64,000 bases of DNA, from the NCBI GenBank assembly GCA_036705565.1, contig JAUBUY010000004.1; one strand, 5' to 3'. The notes beneath the pieces were generated by a model that was given only the letters and a program-made list of their open reading frames with translations, ran no database searches and was not told the DNA's origin. The position numbers and the translations under genes were made by a program. The DNA is from Microcoleus sp036705565 (GTDB lineage: Bacteria; Cyanobacteriota; Cyanobacteriia; Cyanobacteriales; Microcoleaceae). Of the stretch, positions 1-8,708 are shown piece by piece (the stretch's first letter is position 1; each line of letters begins with the position of its first letter).

Positions 1-1
1 T

Positions 2-3000
2 TGCTTGCCAATTGTAGATGAACTGGGTCAGCCAGTAGGTTTAATCAGTGAAAAAAGTATTCGTCCAGCAATGTATAGCTGGAGCGAGGCACTGCACCAA
101 GAAGTGGCAAAACTCCAGGAACAATGCGAACTGTTAGAGGGCAATTGTGAACTAGAAAAAGTCAGCGATCGCCAAAATGCCGAAAATACCCTGCGGCAGA
201 GCGAGGCGCGCTACCTGGCGATTGTGGAAGACCAAACCGAACTGATTTGCCGCTACCTCCCAGACGGTAAAATAACTTTTGTCAATCAAGCTTATTGCCG
301 TTATTTCGGCGTGCAGCCGATCGACTTACTAGGCAAATGCTTCATGTCGCTGCTGCCAGAAGCAGACCGAGAATTTTTTCAACAGCAATATACTTCTGTG
401 TCTCCCGACAACCCTATTTTTACCTGCGAGCACCAAGTAATTTTGCCGAGCGGGGAAATTCGCTGGCACCAGTGGATCGATCGGGCTATATTTGACGAGA
501 GCGGACAAATCGTCGAGTATCAAGCTGCAGGCAGGGATGTCACGGATCGCAAACAAGCAGAAATCGCTTTGCAGCAGCTCAATGCAGAGTTAGAACTGAG
601 AGTGCAGCAGCGGACACAATGGTACGAACTGGCAGTATCGGCCGGCAAAGTGGGGGTTTGGGACTGGAATTTGCAAACCGATGAAATCTACATTGCTCCC
701 TCTTTGAAAGCTTTGTTGGGCTATCAAGACACAGAGATTCCTAACCGCATGGAAAATTGGGCATCTCACGTTCATCCCGACGATCGAGTTGCCGTCGCCC
801 AAGCAGTAAATGCTTATTTAGAAGGTTTGACAGAAATTTATGAAGTAGAACACCGGATGGTGCGTAAAGACGGCAGCACCTGCTGGATACTAGCCCGCGG
901 CAGCGCGATTCGATCGGCTTCTGGCAGGGCTTTCCGCCTGACTGGCACTGACACTGACATTACCGATCGCAAATTGACCGAAGAAAAACTCCAAAACTCC
1001 GAAGCCGAACTGGTGGCGCTGTTTAACGCCATGACGGATATCGTGCTGGTTTTCGACACAAGCGGCCGCTACCTCAAAATCGCCCCCACGGCTCCCGAAC
1101 TGCTGTATAAACCGGCTCCTGAAGTGCTGGGGAAAACCCTCGCCGAAATCTTCCCAGAAGCGGAAGCTAATTTTGCCCTAGCCCACATTCGCCAAACATT
1201 GGCATCTGGGCAAACCCACAGAGTTGAATACAGCATGGAAATTGGCTGCAAATTATTTTGGTTTGATGCGAGTATTTCGCCCCTGGAGCTCGATCGGGTG
1301 ATGTGGGTAGCCCGAGACATTACCGCTCGCAAACACGCAGAAGCTGCACTGCAAAAGAGCGAGGAAAAGTTTCGCAACTTATTTGACGATGCTCCGATCG
1401 CGCTTGGTTTGGCAAGCGTGCGCGACTTCCGCACGATCAAAGTGAATGAAGCTCACCGCCAGATGTTGGGCTACAGCGATTCGGAGTTGGCTAGCACGAC
1501 TTTTAGTGAACTCACGCATCCAGAAGATTTACACGCAGATGTAGAGGAAGTCAAGCAGTTGATCTGTGGCAAGATTTCTCGCTTCCAAAGGGAAAAACGC
1601 TTGATTAAGAAGAATGGCGAGCTGATGTGGGCAAACTTGACGGTGACGCTGATCCGCGATCGCGAGGGCATTCCTCTCTACAGCATGGGGGCGATCGAAG
1701 ATATCAGTTATCGTAAGCGAGCAGAAATGGAATTTCAGCAGTTAAAAGAACGCCTGCAATTTTTACTGGGTTCTAATCCGGCGGTAATTTTTACAGCCGC
1801 ACCGATGGGGGACTTTTGTACTACTTACATCAGCGACAACGTTCAGACAATCGTTGGCTACGACCCCCAAGAATTGTTAGCAGATTGTAAATTTTGGTCG
1901 AGCCGGATTCATCCTGAAGATCGGCCACAATTTTTAGTAAATTTTTCGGATTTGTCTGAGGAAAAAAATTGCATTTGCGAGTATCGTTTTCTACACCAAG
2001 ACGGAAGTTACCGCTGGCTAAGGACGGAACTCAAACTATTGGTTGATAGCAGAGGTGTTCCGATCGAAATTATTGGTTATGCCGCGGATATCAGCAATTC
2101 TAAATATGCCGAACTCGCTAGGGGGCAGCAGTTCGAGCAAGAAAGGCTTGTGGAGGCGATCGCCCGTCGTGTGCGCCAGTCTTTGCAATTAGAGGAAATT
2201 CTCAACACTACCGTTGCCGAACTCCAGCAAGTATTATTAGCCGATCGAGTTTTGGTTTATCAACTTTTACCCGAAAATGGCGGGCGAGTCATTGCTGAAG
2301 CCGTTGCAGAAGGATGCAGCCAACTGGTGGATAAATGTTTTGGCGAAGAGGTTTTTCCGGCCCAAAGTTCTCAGCTTTATTTGCAAGGGCGAATTTGTGC
2401 GATCTCCCAACTAGATGATCCCTCCCTTACACCTTGTATGGCCCAGTTTATGAAACAGATTCAAGTTAGGGCCAAGTTAGTAGTGCCGATTATTCAGCAC
2501 AGCCAAATTTGGGGATTGCTAATAGCCCACCAATGCGATCGCCCTCGTGAGTGGCAAGAATCGGAAATCAATTTATTTCAGCAGTTGGTAAATCAATTGG
2601 CGATCGCGATTCAGCAATCTCTACTTTACCAGCAACTGCAAGCTGAACTGAGCGATCGCAAACAAGCAGAAGCAAATTTGAAAAACTCCCTCAGAGAAAA
2701 AGAAATTTTGCTCAAAGAAATTCACCACCGCGTCAAAAACAACCTCTGTGTAGTTGCCAGTCTGTTAGAATTGCAATCGAACACAGTTGCCGACCCCCAA
2801 GTCAGCAAAATGTTTGAAGAAAGTCAGAATCGCCTTTATTCTATGGCTCTGATTCACGAAAAACTGTACCGTTCGACTAACCTAGCGCAAATTAATTTTG
2901 GCGAATATCTCGAAGACTTGGTAAGTAACTTGTTTCACTCTTACAATATTAGCAACAACCGAATTCAGTTGCAGGTATTAGCTGAGCCAATATCCCTAAA

Positions 3001-3319
3001 TCTTGAAACTGCTACTCCCTGCGGTTTAATTGCCAATGAATTGGTTTCAAATACGCTAAAACACGCTTTTCCTGATGGCACAACTGGTACAGTTAGTGTA
3101 GAATGCTATCAAACGGGCGATCGAGAAATCAACCTTTTAGTTAAGGACAACGGCATTGGCTTTCCTCAAAACTTAGATTTTCGGAAAACTCACTCGATGG
3201 GGTTTCAAGTTGTCTGCACTTTAACCGAGCAGTTAGAAGGAACAATCGAAATATCCAGAGAAGTTGGTACATCCTTTCACTTAAAATTTAACGAGTTAAA
3301 CTACTTTCAAAGATTGTAA
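2..3319 (+). CDS. Multi-PAS/GAF sensor histidine kinase, 5' end outside window
   Basis: Membrane-free sensory histidine kinase of the HisKA_2 type, predicted to autophosphorylate and pass phosphate to a response regulator. The reading frame is open to the window edge. Its first residues (LPIVDELGQPVGLIS) look like the end of a CBS domain, so the TTG at 5 is probably internal. About 1,105 residues are visible: a short coiled coil, five PAS/PAC units (about 70-180, 205-325, 335-445, 450-570, 580-700), a GAF domain (about 720-870), a phosphoacceptor segment with IHHRVKNN near 907, and a HATPase domain to about 1095 with NELVSN and DNGIGF boxes. The next gene, a receiver/kinase hybrid, begins 4 bases after the stop and is the likely partner. 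The signal cannot be deduced; the GAF domain shows no obvious bilin Cys context that I can verify. Confidence 0.9.
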   Translation, partial: CLPIVDELGQPVGLISEKSIRPAMYSWSEALHQEVAKLQEQCELLEGNCELEKVSDRQNAENTLRQSEARYLAIVEDQTELICRYLPDGKITFVNQAYCRYFGVQPIDLLGKCFMSLLPEADREFFQQQYTSVSPDNPIFTCEHQVILPSGEIRWHQWIDRAIFDESGQIVEYQAAGRDVTDRKQAEIALQQLNAELELRVQQRTQWYELAVSAGKVGVWDWNLQTDEIYIAPSLKALLGYQDTEIPNRMENWASHVHPDDRVAVAQAVNAYLEGLTEIYEVEHRMVRKDGSTCWILARGSAIRSASGRAFRLTGTDTDITDRKLTEEKLQNSEAELVALFNAMTDIVLVFDTSGRYLKIAPTAPELLYKPAPEVLGKTLAEIFPEAEANFALAHIRQTLASGQTHRVEYSMEIGCKLFWFDASISPLELDRVMWVARDITARKHAEAALQKSEEKFRNLFDDAPIALGLASVRDFRTIKVNEAHRQMLGYSDSELASTTFSELTHPEDLHADVEEVKQLICGKISRFQREKRLIKKNGELMWANLTVTLIRDREGIPLYSMGAIEDISYRKRAEMEFQQLKERLQFLLGSNPAVIFTAAPMGDFCTTYISDNVQTIVGYDPQELLADCKFWSSRIHPEDRPQFLVNFSDLSEEKNCICEYRFLHQDGSYRWLRTELKLLVDSRGVPIEIIGYAADISNSKYAELARGQQFEQERLVEAIARRVRQSLQLEEILNTTVAELQQVLLADRVLVYQLLPENGGRVIAEAVAEGCSQLVDKCFGEEVFPAQSSQLYLQGRICAISQLDDPSLTPCMAQFMKQIQVRAKLVVPIIQHSQIWGLLIAHQCDRPREWQESEINLFQQLVNQLAIAIQQSLLYQQLQAELSDRKQAEANLKNSLREKEILLKEIHHRVKNNLCVVASLLELQSNTVADPQVSKMFEESQNRLYSMALIHEKLYRSTNLAQINFGEYLEDLVSNLFHSYNISNNRIQLQVLAEPISLNLETATPCGLIANELVSNTLKHAFPDGTTGTVSVECYQTGDREINLLVKDNGIGFPQNLDFRKTHSMGFQVVCTLTEQLEGTIEISREVGTSFHLKFNELNYFQRL

Positions 3320-3323
3320 CAAT

Positions 3324-4442
3324 ATGAGCTTGGTCGAAAAACCAATTAAGATTTTGATTGTCGAAGACGAACTGTTAATTGCTAAAAACTTATCCCCTAA
3401 ATTAGAAAAATTGGGATATCAAATTGCCGATATCGTTTCTTCTGGAGCGGATGCCATCCAGCGCGCCCGCGAACTAAGACCAGATTTAATTTTAATGGAC
3501 ATAGTTATCAAAGGCGACATTGACGGCATAGAAACAGCAGCAATAATTAATCAAGAATTAGATATACCAATTATCTATACAACTGCCTATGCTGACGACG
3601 AAACTTTGCAGCGAGCCGAAAATACGGGTTCTTACGGCTACCTGCTCAAACCTTTTAAAGAAAGAGAAATGCACGCCACTATCAAGATAGCACTGAGCAA
3701 ACATCAAGAAGCAGTGAGTTTGAAAAATTTAATGGCGTTAGCAGCAGAAAAAAGCGAAAATAGAGCCCGCTTTATTTCAATGGCTTACCACGATTTAAGC
3801 ACTCCTTTAACTACCATACAATTATCGGCGGAAATGCTAGAAGATAGCGACTTGCAGAGAAGCGCCGGAACCACCCATAAAAATGTCGATCGCATAAAAA
3901 AAGCCGTCAGTAATATGAGTGGGTTGCTGGAAGATATTTTAATGCTTAGCAAAGCCGAATCAGGCAAAATTTCCTTAAATTTAAATCCGATTAATGCGAC
4001 GGATTTATGCAATTCTATTTTAGAAGAACTGCAACCTATCGTCACCGACAAACACCTAATACATTTCCGCAGTCACACAAATCCGCTGCACGCCAATCTT
4101 GACGCCAAACTACTGCACCACCTTCTGACTAATTTGCTTTCCAACGCCATTAAATATTCTCCAAACGGTGGCAATGTCAGTTTAGAGTTAAGCTGCGAAA
4201 ACCAACAAATAATTTTGTGCGTTCGAGATGAGGGAATTGGGATGACAGCGGAATATCAAGAAAAACTATTTCAGCAGTTTGAACGGGGTGCTAATGTAGG
4301 CAACATTAAAGGATCGGGTTTGGGACTCTGCATTGTCAAACACATAGTTGACCTGCACGGCGGTACAATAAGTGTGGAAAGTGCGATCGGCAAAGGTACT
4401 ACATTTATTGTCGCCCTGCCTTTTTTAGTTAGTAGTCAGTAG
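3324..4442 (+). CDS. Response regulator-histidine kinase hybrid
   Basis: 372 residues: an N-terminal receiver domain followed by a complete HisKA/HATPase kinase, the reverse of the usual hybrid order. The receiver shows the acidic pair E14-D15, phospho-acceptor D59 (LILMD), the TTA motif near 86-88 and K109 before P110. A HisKA box follows with H156 (MAYHDLSTPL), then the N box (NLLSNAIKYSP), G1 (DEGIGM) and G2 (GSGLGL). It probably receives phosphate from the upstream PAS kinase (4-base gap, same strand, so a likely operon) and then controls its own kinase activity. No DNA-binding domain or membrane segment is seen, so the output is another protein. The ATG at 3324 directly opens the receiver fold and fits the family. 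Confidence 0.92.
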   Translation: MSLVEKPIKILIVEDELLIAKNLSPKLEKLGYQIADIVSSGADAIQRARELRPDLILMDIVIKGDIDGIETAAIINQELDIPIIYTTAYADDETLQRAENTGSYGYLLKPFKEREMHATIKIALSKHQEAVSLKNLMALAAEKSENRARFISMAYHDLSTPLTTIQLSAEMLEDSDLQRSAGTTHKNVDRIKKAVSNMSGLLEDILMLSKAESGKISLNLNPINATDLCNSILEELQPIVTDKHLIHFRSHTNPLHANLDAKLLHHLLTNLLSNAIKYSPNGGNVSLELSCENQQIILCVRDEGIGMTAEYQEKLFQQFERGANVGNIKGSGLGLCIVKHIVDLHGGTISVESAIGKGTTFIVALPFLVSSQ

Positions 4443-4470
4443 TCCGTAGTCAGTCGTCAGTAGTCATTAG

Positions 4471-4713
4471 TCATGTCCGGTAAAATAAGCACAATACTTG
4501 TAGGGGCGGGTTTCACCAACAATCTATCATCCAGACTAACAATCTACATAAACCCGCCCCCACCACGCGACAGAATTTCATCGCGGACAATTCAACTGAG
4601 AGGAGATAAAAGTATCGGGGGGGCGGGTTTATGAGATTGTAGATTATAGGCAATTATTGTTAGTGAACCCGCCCCTACAAAATTCATACAAGTCTCAATC
4701 AGGCCGGACATGA
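4471..4713. repeat. Nested palindromic repeat element with 10-bp terminal inverted repeats
   Basis: A non-coding element of about 243 bp bounded by TCATGTCCGG (4471-4480) and its exact reverse complement CCGGACATGA (4704-4713). Inside are two GC-rich units, each opening with GGGGCGGGTTT and closing with AACCCGCCCC. The right unit is an imperfect reverse complement of the left one, so the whole element can fold on itself. A related element lies at 43487-43720, ending in a similar ACATGATAT. There is no ORF inside, so it resembles a MITE or an extended palindromic repeat. Confidence 0.75.
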
Positions 4714-4721
4714 TATCATTT

Positions 4722-5894
4722 TTAAGCAAATCGATCGGGAGACAAAAGCTCGATCGCCCTATCTTCTTCTCCCCCCGCCCAATTAGCAAATCGCTCAGCC
4801 AAAGCAGGTACAATAGCCAAAGGATTGCTGAGACCCGAAAAAACGTTCAATCCAGGGCGATCGGCGATCGGCCCCACTACAGGCAAATTATCAGCGCTAA
4901 ATGCCACACTACACTCGTGCCAAGTTGCAGGTAAACCTGCCAAATCAGGCAAAACCTTGCCGATTCCTGCACGAATTGCCGTTTCGCTGGTTTCTCGATC
5001 GACTTTAGCATTCAAATCGCTCAAAGTGCGCGACAATTGCCCGATCCGCAAACTGCCATCATTAAATTGAATGGCACCCGAATCTAAAATCGGTGACAGC
5101 AACTCTTTACCAGGTTCATCCCAAAGAAAATCCACCTCATTTCTACTCGATTCAGCTTCCAATTCAAAACGTTTTAATACCGCAGGCATCACCAAAGTTC
5201 TGAGTTTCAAATCCACAGGTGCAGTTTCCAAAATCTCCGTGCGAGTAAAATAAACTCCCACAGAAACACCAGCGGCTTTCAGTAAACTCCGACTCCAACC
5301 TCCAGCACAAATAACCGTATTTTCGCAGGCATAACTTTCCTGTACCGTCTTAACTCCCGAAATCCGATTTCCCTCTTCTATAAACCCAATTACTTCAGCA
5401 AATTCTATAGTTCCTCCCAACCGCAGAAACCCTTGACAATAAGCTTTATTTGTGGCAGTCGGCGAAATGTGACCGTGACGCACAGTCAGAGCTCCGGCGA
5501 TCGCACTTTTATTCAACAAAGGTTCCAACTCGCCAGCTTCTGCAACACTCAAAAGCTGCGGAACGATCGCAAATTGCGCGTAATTAGCCGCCACTTTTTC
5601 TACATCATTGCCCGCATCAATTGTCAGCAACAAATCTAACTCGCGAAACTCAGTATCAGCATCTAATTGGGCCGATAAATGGCGGTGGCGTTCGATACCT
5701 TCCCGACACAATTGCCGAGTTAAATCAGTCGTTCCCGACCAATAAGCCAAGCCGCCATAACTAAAACGAGTAGCATTTTGCATGGTAGCATCTCGTTCCA
5801 AAAGCAGCACAGCAAAACCTTTTTTTGCCAGTTCGTAACTCAGTGACGCACCCGTAATGCCACCGCCGACAACAATCCAATCGTAACTTTTCAT
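4722..5894 (-). CDS. FAD-dependent oxidoreductase, DAO (glycine/D-amino acid oxidase-like) family
   Basis: About 390 residues with an N-terminal Rossmann FAD site (WIVVGGGITGAS, then LLLERD near residue 35) and a C-terminal FAD-closing segment (LNVFSGLSNPLAIVPALAE). This is the fold of D-amino-acid, sarcosine and glycine oxidases, which oxidise amine substrates with FAD. The usual residues that would define the substrate are not recognisable, so only the family is called. The ATG at 5894 is preferred over a TTG two codons upstream. It stands alone on the minus strand, converging with the upstream kinase pair across the palindromic repeat. A transporter or biosynthetic partner is not adjacent. 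Confidence 0.85.
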   Translation of the reverse strand: MKSYDWIVVGGGITGASLSYELAKKGFAVLLLERDATMQNATRFSYGGLAYWSGTTDLTRQLCREGIERHRHLSAQLDADTEFRELDLLLTIDAGNDVEKVAANYAQFAIVPQLLSVAEAGELEPLLNKSAIAGALTVRHGHISPTATNKAYCQGFLRLGGTIEFAEVIGFIEEGNRISGVKTVQESYACENTVICAGGWSRSLLKAAGVSVGVYFTRTEILETAPVDLKLRTLVMPAVLKRFELEAESSRNEVDFLWDEPGKELLSPILDSGAIQFNDGSLRIGQLSRTLSDLNAKVDRETSETAIRAGIGKVLPDLAGLPATWHECSVAFSADNLPVVGPIADRPGLNVFSGLSNPLAIVPALAERFANWAGGEEDRAIELLSPDRFA

Positions 5895-6104
5895 GGGCAA
5901 CTCAAAGGGAAGGAAAATATCATGCTTAGATTTTAGCTTAGTTTTTTCGGAACAAATCGAAAAACCTCTACCTACAGGAAGAGGCTGTCTGCGATCGCCC
6001 TAACTGAAACTTCCACCCGTCGGGAGATGTTTGCGTAGAGATATTTTTCGTTCAATAGTAGGAATTAGAGTCAGCAAAAAATTAGAAATACCAGAGAGGT
6101 TTTT

Positions 6105-6383
6105 ATGAGTATCGACAAACCAGGCAAAGATATGGAGCGCACGGTCAATCCGGGCGATCGTATTTCCGACCAACCGCAAACCATTGAAGAAAAAGCCCAG
6201 CAACTAGCGGTAGACCACGTACCCGACATCGTGGGAGATACAGTTACAGTTCCAACTTATGTAATCGTCGAAGAACCAGACGGGGAAAAGAAAGCTTTGC
6301 ACCACGTCAAAGACGCCGACGAAATTTCTGACGTAATTCGGCAGGCCCGCGTTGACGAAAATGGCGAACGGGTTTGGGATTAA
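6105..6383 (+). CDS. Small acidic hypothetical protein
   Basis: 92 residues, highly charged and acidic, with no signal peptide or membrane segment. A good ribosome site (AGAGAGG, 6091-6097) precedes the ATG by seven bases, which supports translation. I do not recognise the family. The protein has an N-terminal polar tail and a compact segment (about 35-80) alternating short hydrophobic strands with charged residues. The next gene, a DUF2231 membrane protein, starts 51 bases downstream on the same strand, so the two may be cotranscribed. Confidence 0.75.
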   Translation: MSIDKPGKDMERTVNPGDRISDQPQTIEEKAQQLAVDHVPDIVGDTVTVPTYVIVEEPDGEKKALHHVKDADEISDVIRQARVDENGERVWD

Positions 6384-6434
6384 GTTCAATCCAATAAAAA
6401 CGGGTTTTTTTGTACAAAAGTTATCGTAGAAATC

Positions 6435-6974
6435 ATGGAAACAAATCCCAGAAATAGTACGCCCTATCCCAATCTTCCGCCGATTCTAGAAAGTCACGAT
6501 ACAGAGTACCGCGACGCCGGTATTACGAGTACGCTTTCAGTTGCAGGCCATCCCATCCACCCCATCATCGTCATCTTTCCGGTAGCCTTTTTAGTAGGAG
6601 CCGCCGGCACGGACATCGGTTATTGGCTGACAAGCGATCCGTTTTGGGCGAGAGCTTCGGTTTGGCTGATGGGTGTGGGTTTCGCTGCGGGGATTTTGGC
6701 CGCAATCACGGGCTTTTTAGATTTTTTCAAAGTTAAAAGAGTGCGCGATCGCAGTGCCGGTTGGTTGCACATGGGCGGCAATGTGGCGGTTATGGTACTT
6801 ACCCTGATTAACTTGCTATTGCGACAAGAAAATCCGGCGGAGCCGATCGTATACACAGGTTTAGCAATATCGATCGTCGTAGCAACTTTGCTGGGCGTTA
6901 CAGGCTGGTTCGGCGGCGAACTAAGTTTTCGCCACAAAATCGGCGTCATCGGCCCTACCAGTCATAATTCCTAG
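6435..6974 (+). CDS. DUF2231 family membrane protein
   Basis: 179 residues with a soluble N-terminal tail of about 35 residues, then four predicted membrane helices (about 42-65, 75-98, 113-130, 138-160). The segment SVAGHPIHPIIVIFPVAFL is typical of DUF2231, in which a His-Pro-containing first helix (GHPxHP) is conserved and may bind a metal or haem. Function is unknown in the family; members often sit beside c-type cytochromes or oxidative-stress genes. The ATG at 6435 follows the small acidic gene closely. No regulatory site is visible. Confidence 0.88.
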   Translation: METNPRNSTPYPNLPPILESHDTEYRDAGITSTLSVAGHPIHPIIVIFPVAFLVGAAGTDIGYWLTSDPFWARASVWLMGVGFAAGILAAITGFLDFFKVKRVRDRSAGWLHMGGNVAVMVLTLINLLLRQENPAEPIVYTGLAISIVVATLLGVTGWFGGELSFRHKIGVIGPTSHNS

Positions 6975-7041
6975 GTTTCTGACCATTTTTAGTAGGGAAT
7001 TCCGTCCCTCTTCATTGGATAATTTAGGACTAAAATCTTGA

Positions 7042-7362
7042 CTACAAACTTAAAGATTGTCCCAGCCAATTGAGATAAGCATCGCTGCCAGCGATAATAG
7101 GAATAGCAATAATTTCGGGAACTTCATAGGAATGGAGTTCCTGAACTTTTGTTTTTAAAGCCTCAAATTTAGCCAAATCAGTTTTAATCAGCAACTGCCA
7201 CTCTGACTCGGAATGAATCTCGCCTTGCCAACTATAAATCGAGCGAATTGGTGACAAACTCACACAAGCAGCCAGCTTGTTTTCAATTAGAGATTTCGCG
7301 AGATTCTCCGCTTCCGCCTCCGATGCCGCAGTTACCAGCACCACCCCAAAATTAATTGTCAT
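7042..7362 (-). CDS. cutA: Divalent-cation tolerance protein CutA
   Basis: 106 residues, the full length of bacterial CutA, a trimeric ferredoxin-like protein similar in shape to PII and linked to copper and other divalent metal tolerance. Diagnostic segments are NKLAACVSLSPIRSIYSWQG, SEWQLLIKT, and the C-terminal HSYEVPEIIAIPI with a following YLNWL helix. Cytoplasmic, with no export signal. Transcribed alone on the minus strand. Its start at 7362 is the only ATG that keeps the first beta strand (FGVVLVTA). Confidence 0.93.
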   Translation of the reverse strand: MTINFGVVLVTAASEAEAENLAKSLIENKLAACVSLSPIRSIYSWQGEIHSESEWQLLIKTDLAKFEALKTKVQELHSYEVPEIIAIPIIAGSDAYLNWLGQSLSL

Positions 7363-7380
7363 AGTAATCAGTGAACAGTC

Positions 7381-7532
7381 AATCGATTTTAGATTTTCGA
7401 TTTTAGATTTTCGATTTTCGATTTTAGCATTGACTTGCGCGAGATAAATTCGGGGGATCCTTTATCGGATACAGGTTTTTTATTTCTGGACAGATGAATC
7501 ACGTGGCGGGTATCCTGGATGCGGGAATTGTC
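7381..7532. repeat. 104-nt dispersed element with heptamer tail, copy A
   Basis: Bases 7429-7532 are the reverse complement of 47354-47457 with only three differences by eye. In both copies the same end abuts an A/T-rich heptamer tract (here 7381-7428, built of ATTTTAGA and ATTTTCGA units). No ORF is present. Directly after it, 7532-7556 holds tandem CAACAGT units. This looks like a mobile or selected non-coding element. Confidence 0.8.
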
Positions 7533-7558
7533 AACAGTCAACAGTCAACAGTCAACAA

Positions 7559-8455
7559 TCAACCGTTAATCTCATTAACTTCCCAAGAATTGACTCTGCC
7601 AGCCCCAGCTAAGGAAAAATAGCGCCTAGTAGATTCCGGCAAAATAGCTCCCGTCAACAAAGCATTATCTAAATTAGTTCCTATTAACGTCGCCTCGCTC
7701 AAATCTGCCGCCATCAAATCTGCTTGAGACAACTTTGCCCAATTCAGATTTGCCCCTCTCAAACAACTTCCCCTCAACTTAGCCCCGGTTAAGTTTGCAC
7801 CCGCCAACTTCACCCCACGCAACTGAGCCGCGCTGAAATTCGCCCCCGCCAAATTCGAGCCTTCCAAATTAGCTCCCATGAGTTTAGCTTCGCTCACGTT
7901 GACGCCGCTCAAATCTACACCGCAAAGATTCACCCCTGTCAACTGCGCTCGTCGCAGACTGACTCCGGTTAATTGAGCTCCAAAAAGTTTTGCACTATTG
8001 AGCCTTGCACCGTAAAGGTTGGCCCACTTAAAATTAGCTCCCGTCAGATTCGCGCCCAGCAAGTTAACTAATTGCAAGTCGGCGCTGCACAAATTGGCAT
8101 TCCACAACACAGCACCCCGCAGGTTTGCGCCAGTTAAAGTTGCGCCGCTTAACTTTACCTTGGGCATTTTTGCTTTTACCAAAAAAGCTCCACTCAAATT
8201 AGCTTTTGTCAAATCTGCACCAGAGAGTTGGGTTTCACCCATTTTGGCAAAACTCAGATTTGTTCTGTGCATCTGTGCATCTTTGAGTGTTGCTTTGGTG
8301 AGAAACGCCCTACTGAGGTTCGCCCCGGAAAGATTAGCTCGCGAAAGGTTGACTCCGATTAAGATTGCTCCGCTGAGGTCTTTCCCGCTGAGGTCGGCTC
8401 CAGTAAAGTCTCTTTCTCCTTTTTCGTAATTGTTGAGCAGTTCGCTAACTTCCAT
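7559..8455 (-). CDS. Pentapeptide-repeat protein
   Basis: 298 residues made almost entirely of A(D/N)LXX pentapeptide repeats from about residue 20 to 280 (for example ADLSG, ANLSG, ANLRG). These fold as a right-handed quadrilateral beta-helix. Cyanobacteria carry many such proteins; most lack a known role, though some bind DNA gyrase or act in the lumen. There is no signal peptide or second domain, so it is predicted to be cytoplasmic. The N-terminal 18 residues (MEVSELLNNYEKGERDF) form the usual lead-in. The stop codon falls in the adjacent CAACAGT/CAATCAA repeat tract, so the C-terminus may have been set by repeat insertion. Confidence 0.92.
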   Translation of the reverse strand: MEVSELLNNYEKGERDFTGADLSGKDLSGAILIGVNLSRANLSGANLSRAFLTKATLKDAQMHRTNLSFAKMGETQLSGADLTKANLSGAFLVKAKMPKVKLSGATLTGANLRGAVLWNANLCSADLQLVNLLGANLTGANFKWANLYGARLNSAKLFGAQLTGVSLRRAQLTGVNLCGVDLSGVNVSEAKLMGANLEGSNLAGANFSAAQLRGVKLAGANLTGAKLRGSCLRGANLNWAKLSQADLMAADLSEATLIGTNLDNALLTGAILPESTRRYFSLAGAGRVNSWEVNEING

Positions 8456-8708
8456 AGGGCATCATACCTTCTATGATTGGGGGGTTTCGATCCAGAAATC
8501 TTTACTGTTAAGGTTGTTTCAGAAAGGAAACTGTTTCAGAAAGGAAACTGTTTTAGCGTTTGCCTCAAACGGTATAAATTTCATTAACATCACTTTCTGT
8601 TTAAAGGCAATCTCTTAATAAAGATTTTATATCTTCCTCGCGGTAGCGATCCCAGTTTCGGTATTTTTGAATTAAAAATTAATGTTTCTTGACATAGATA
8701 GTCATTCC
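8456..8708. other. Intergenic stretch with short tandem duplication
   Basis: It lies between two minus-strand genes. Bases 8516-8551 hold two tandem copies of a 17-nt unit (TTTCAGAAAGGAAACTG). I see no ORF or convincing terminator. Confidence 0.5.

Noticed and set aside
8019..8429. Plus-strand frame opposite the pentapeptide gene
   Set aside because: It is the antisense image of the repetitive minus-strand codons.
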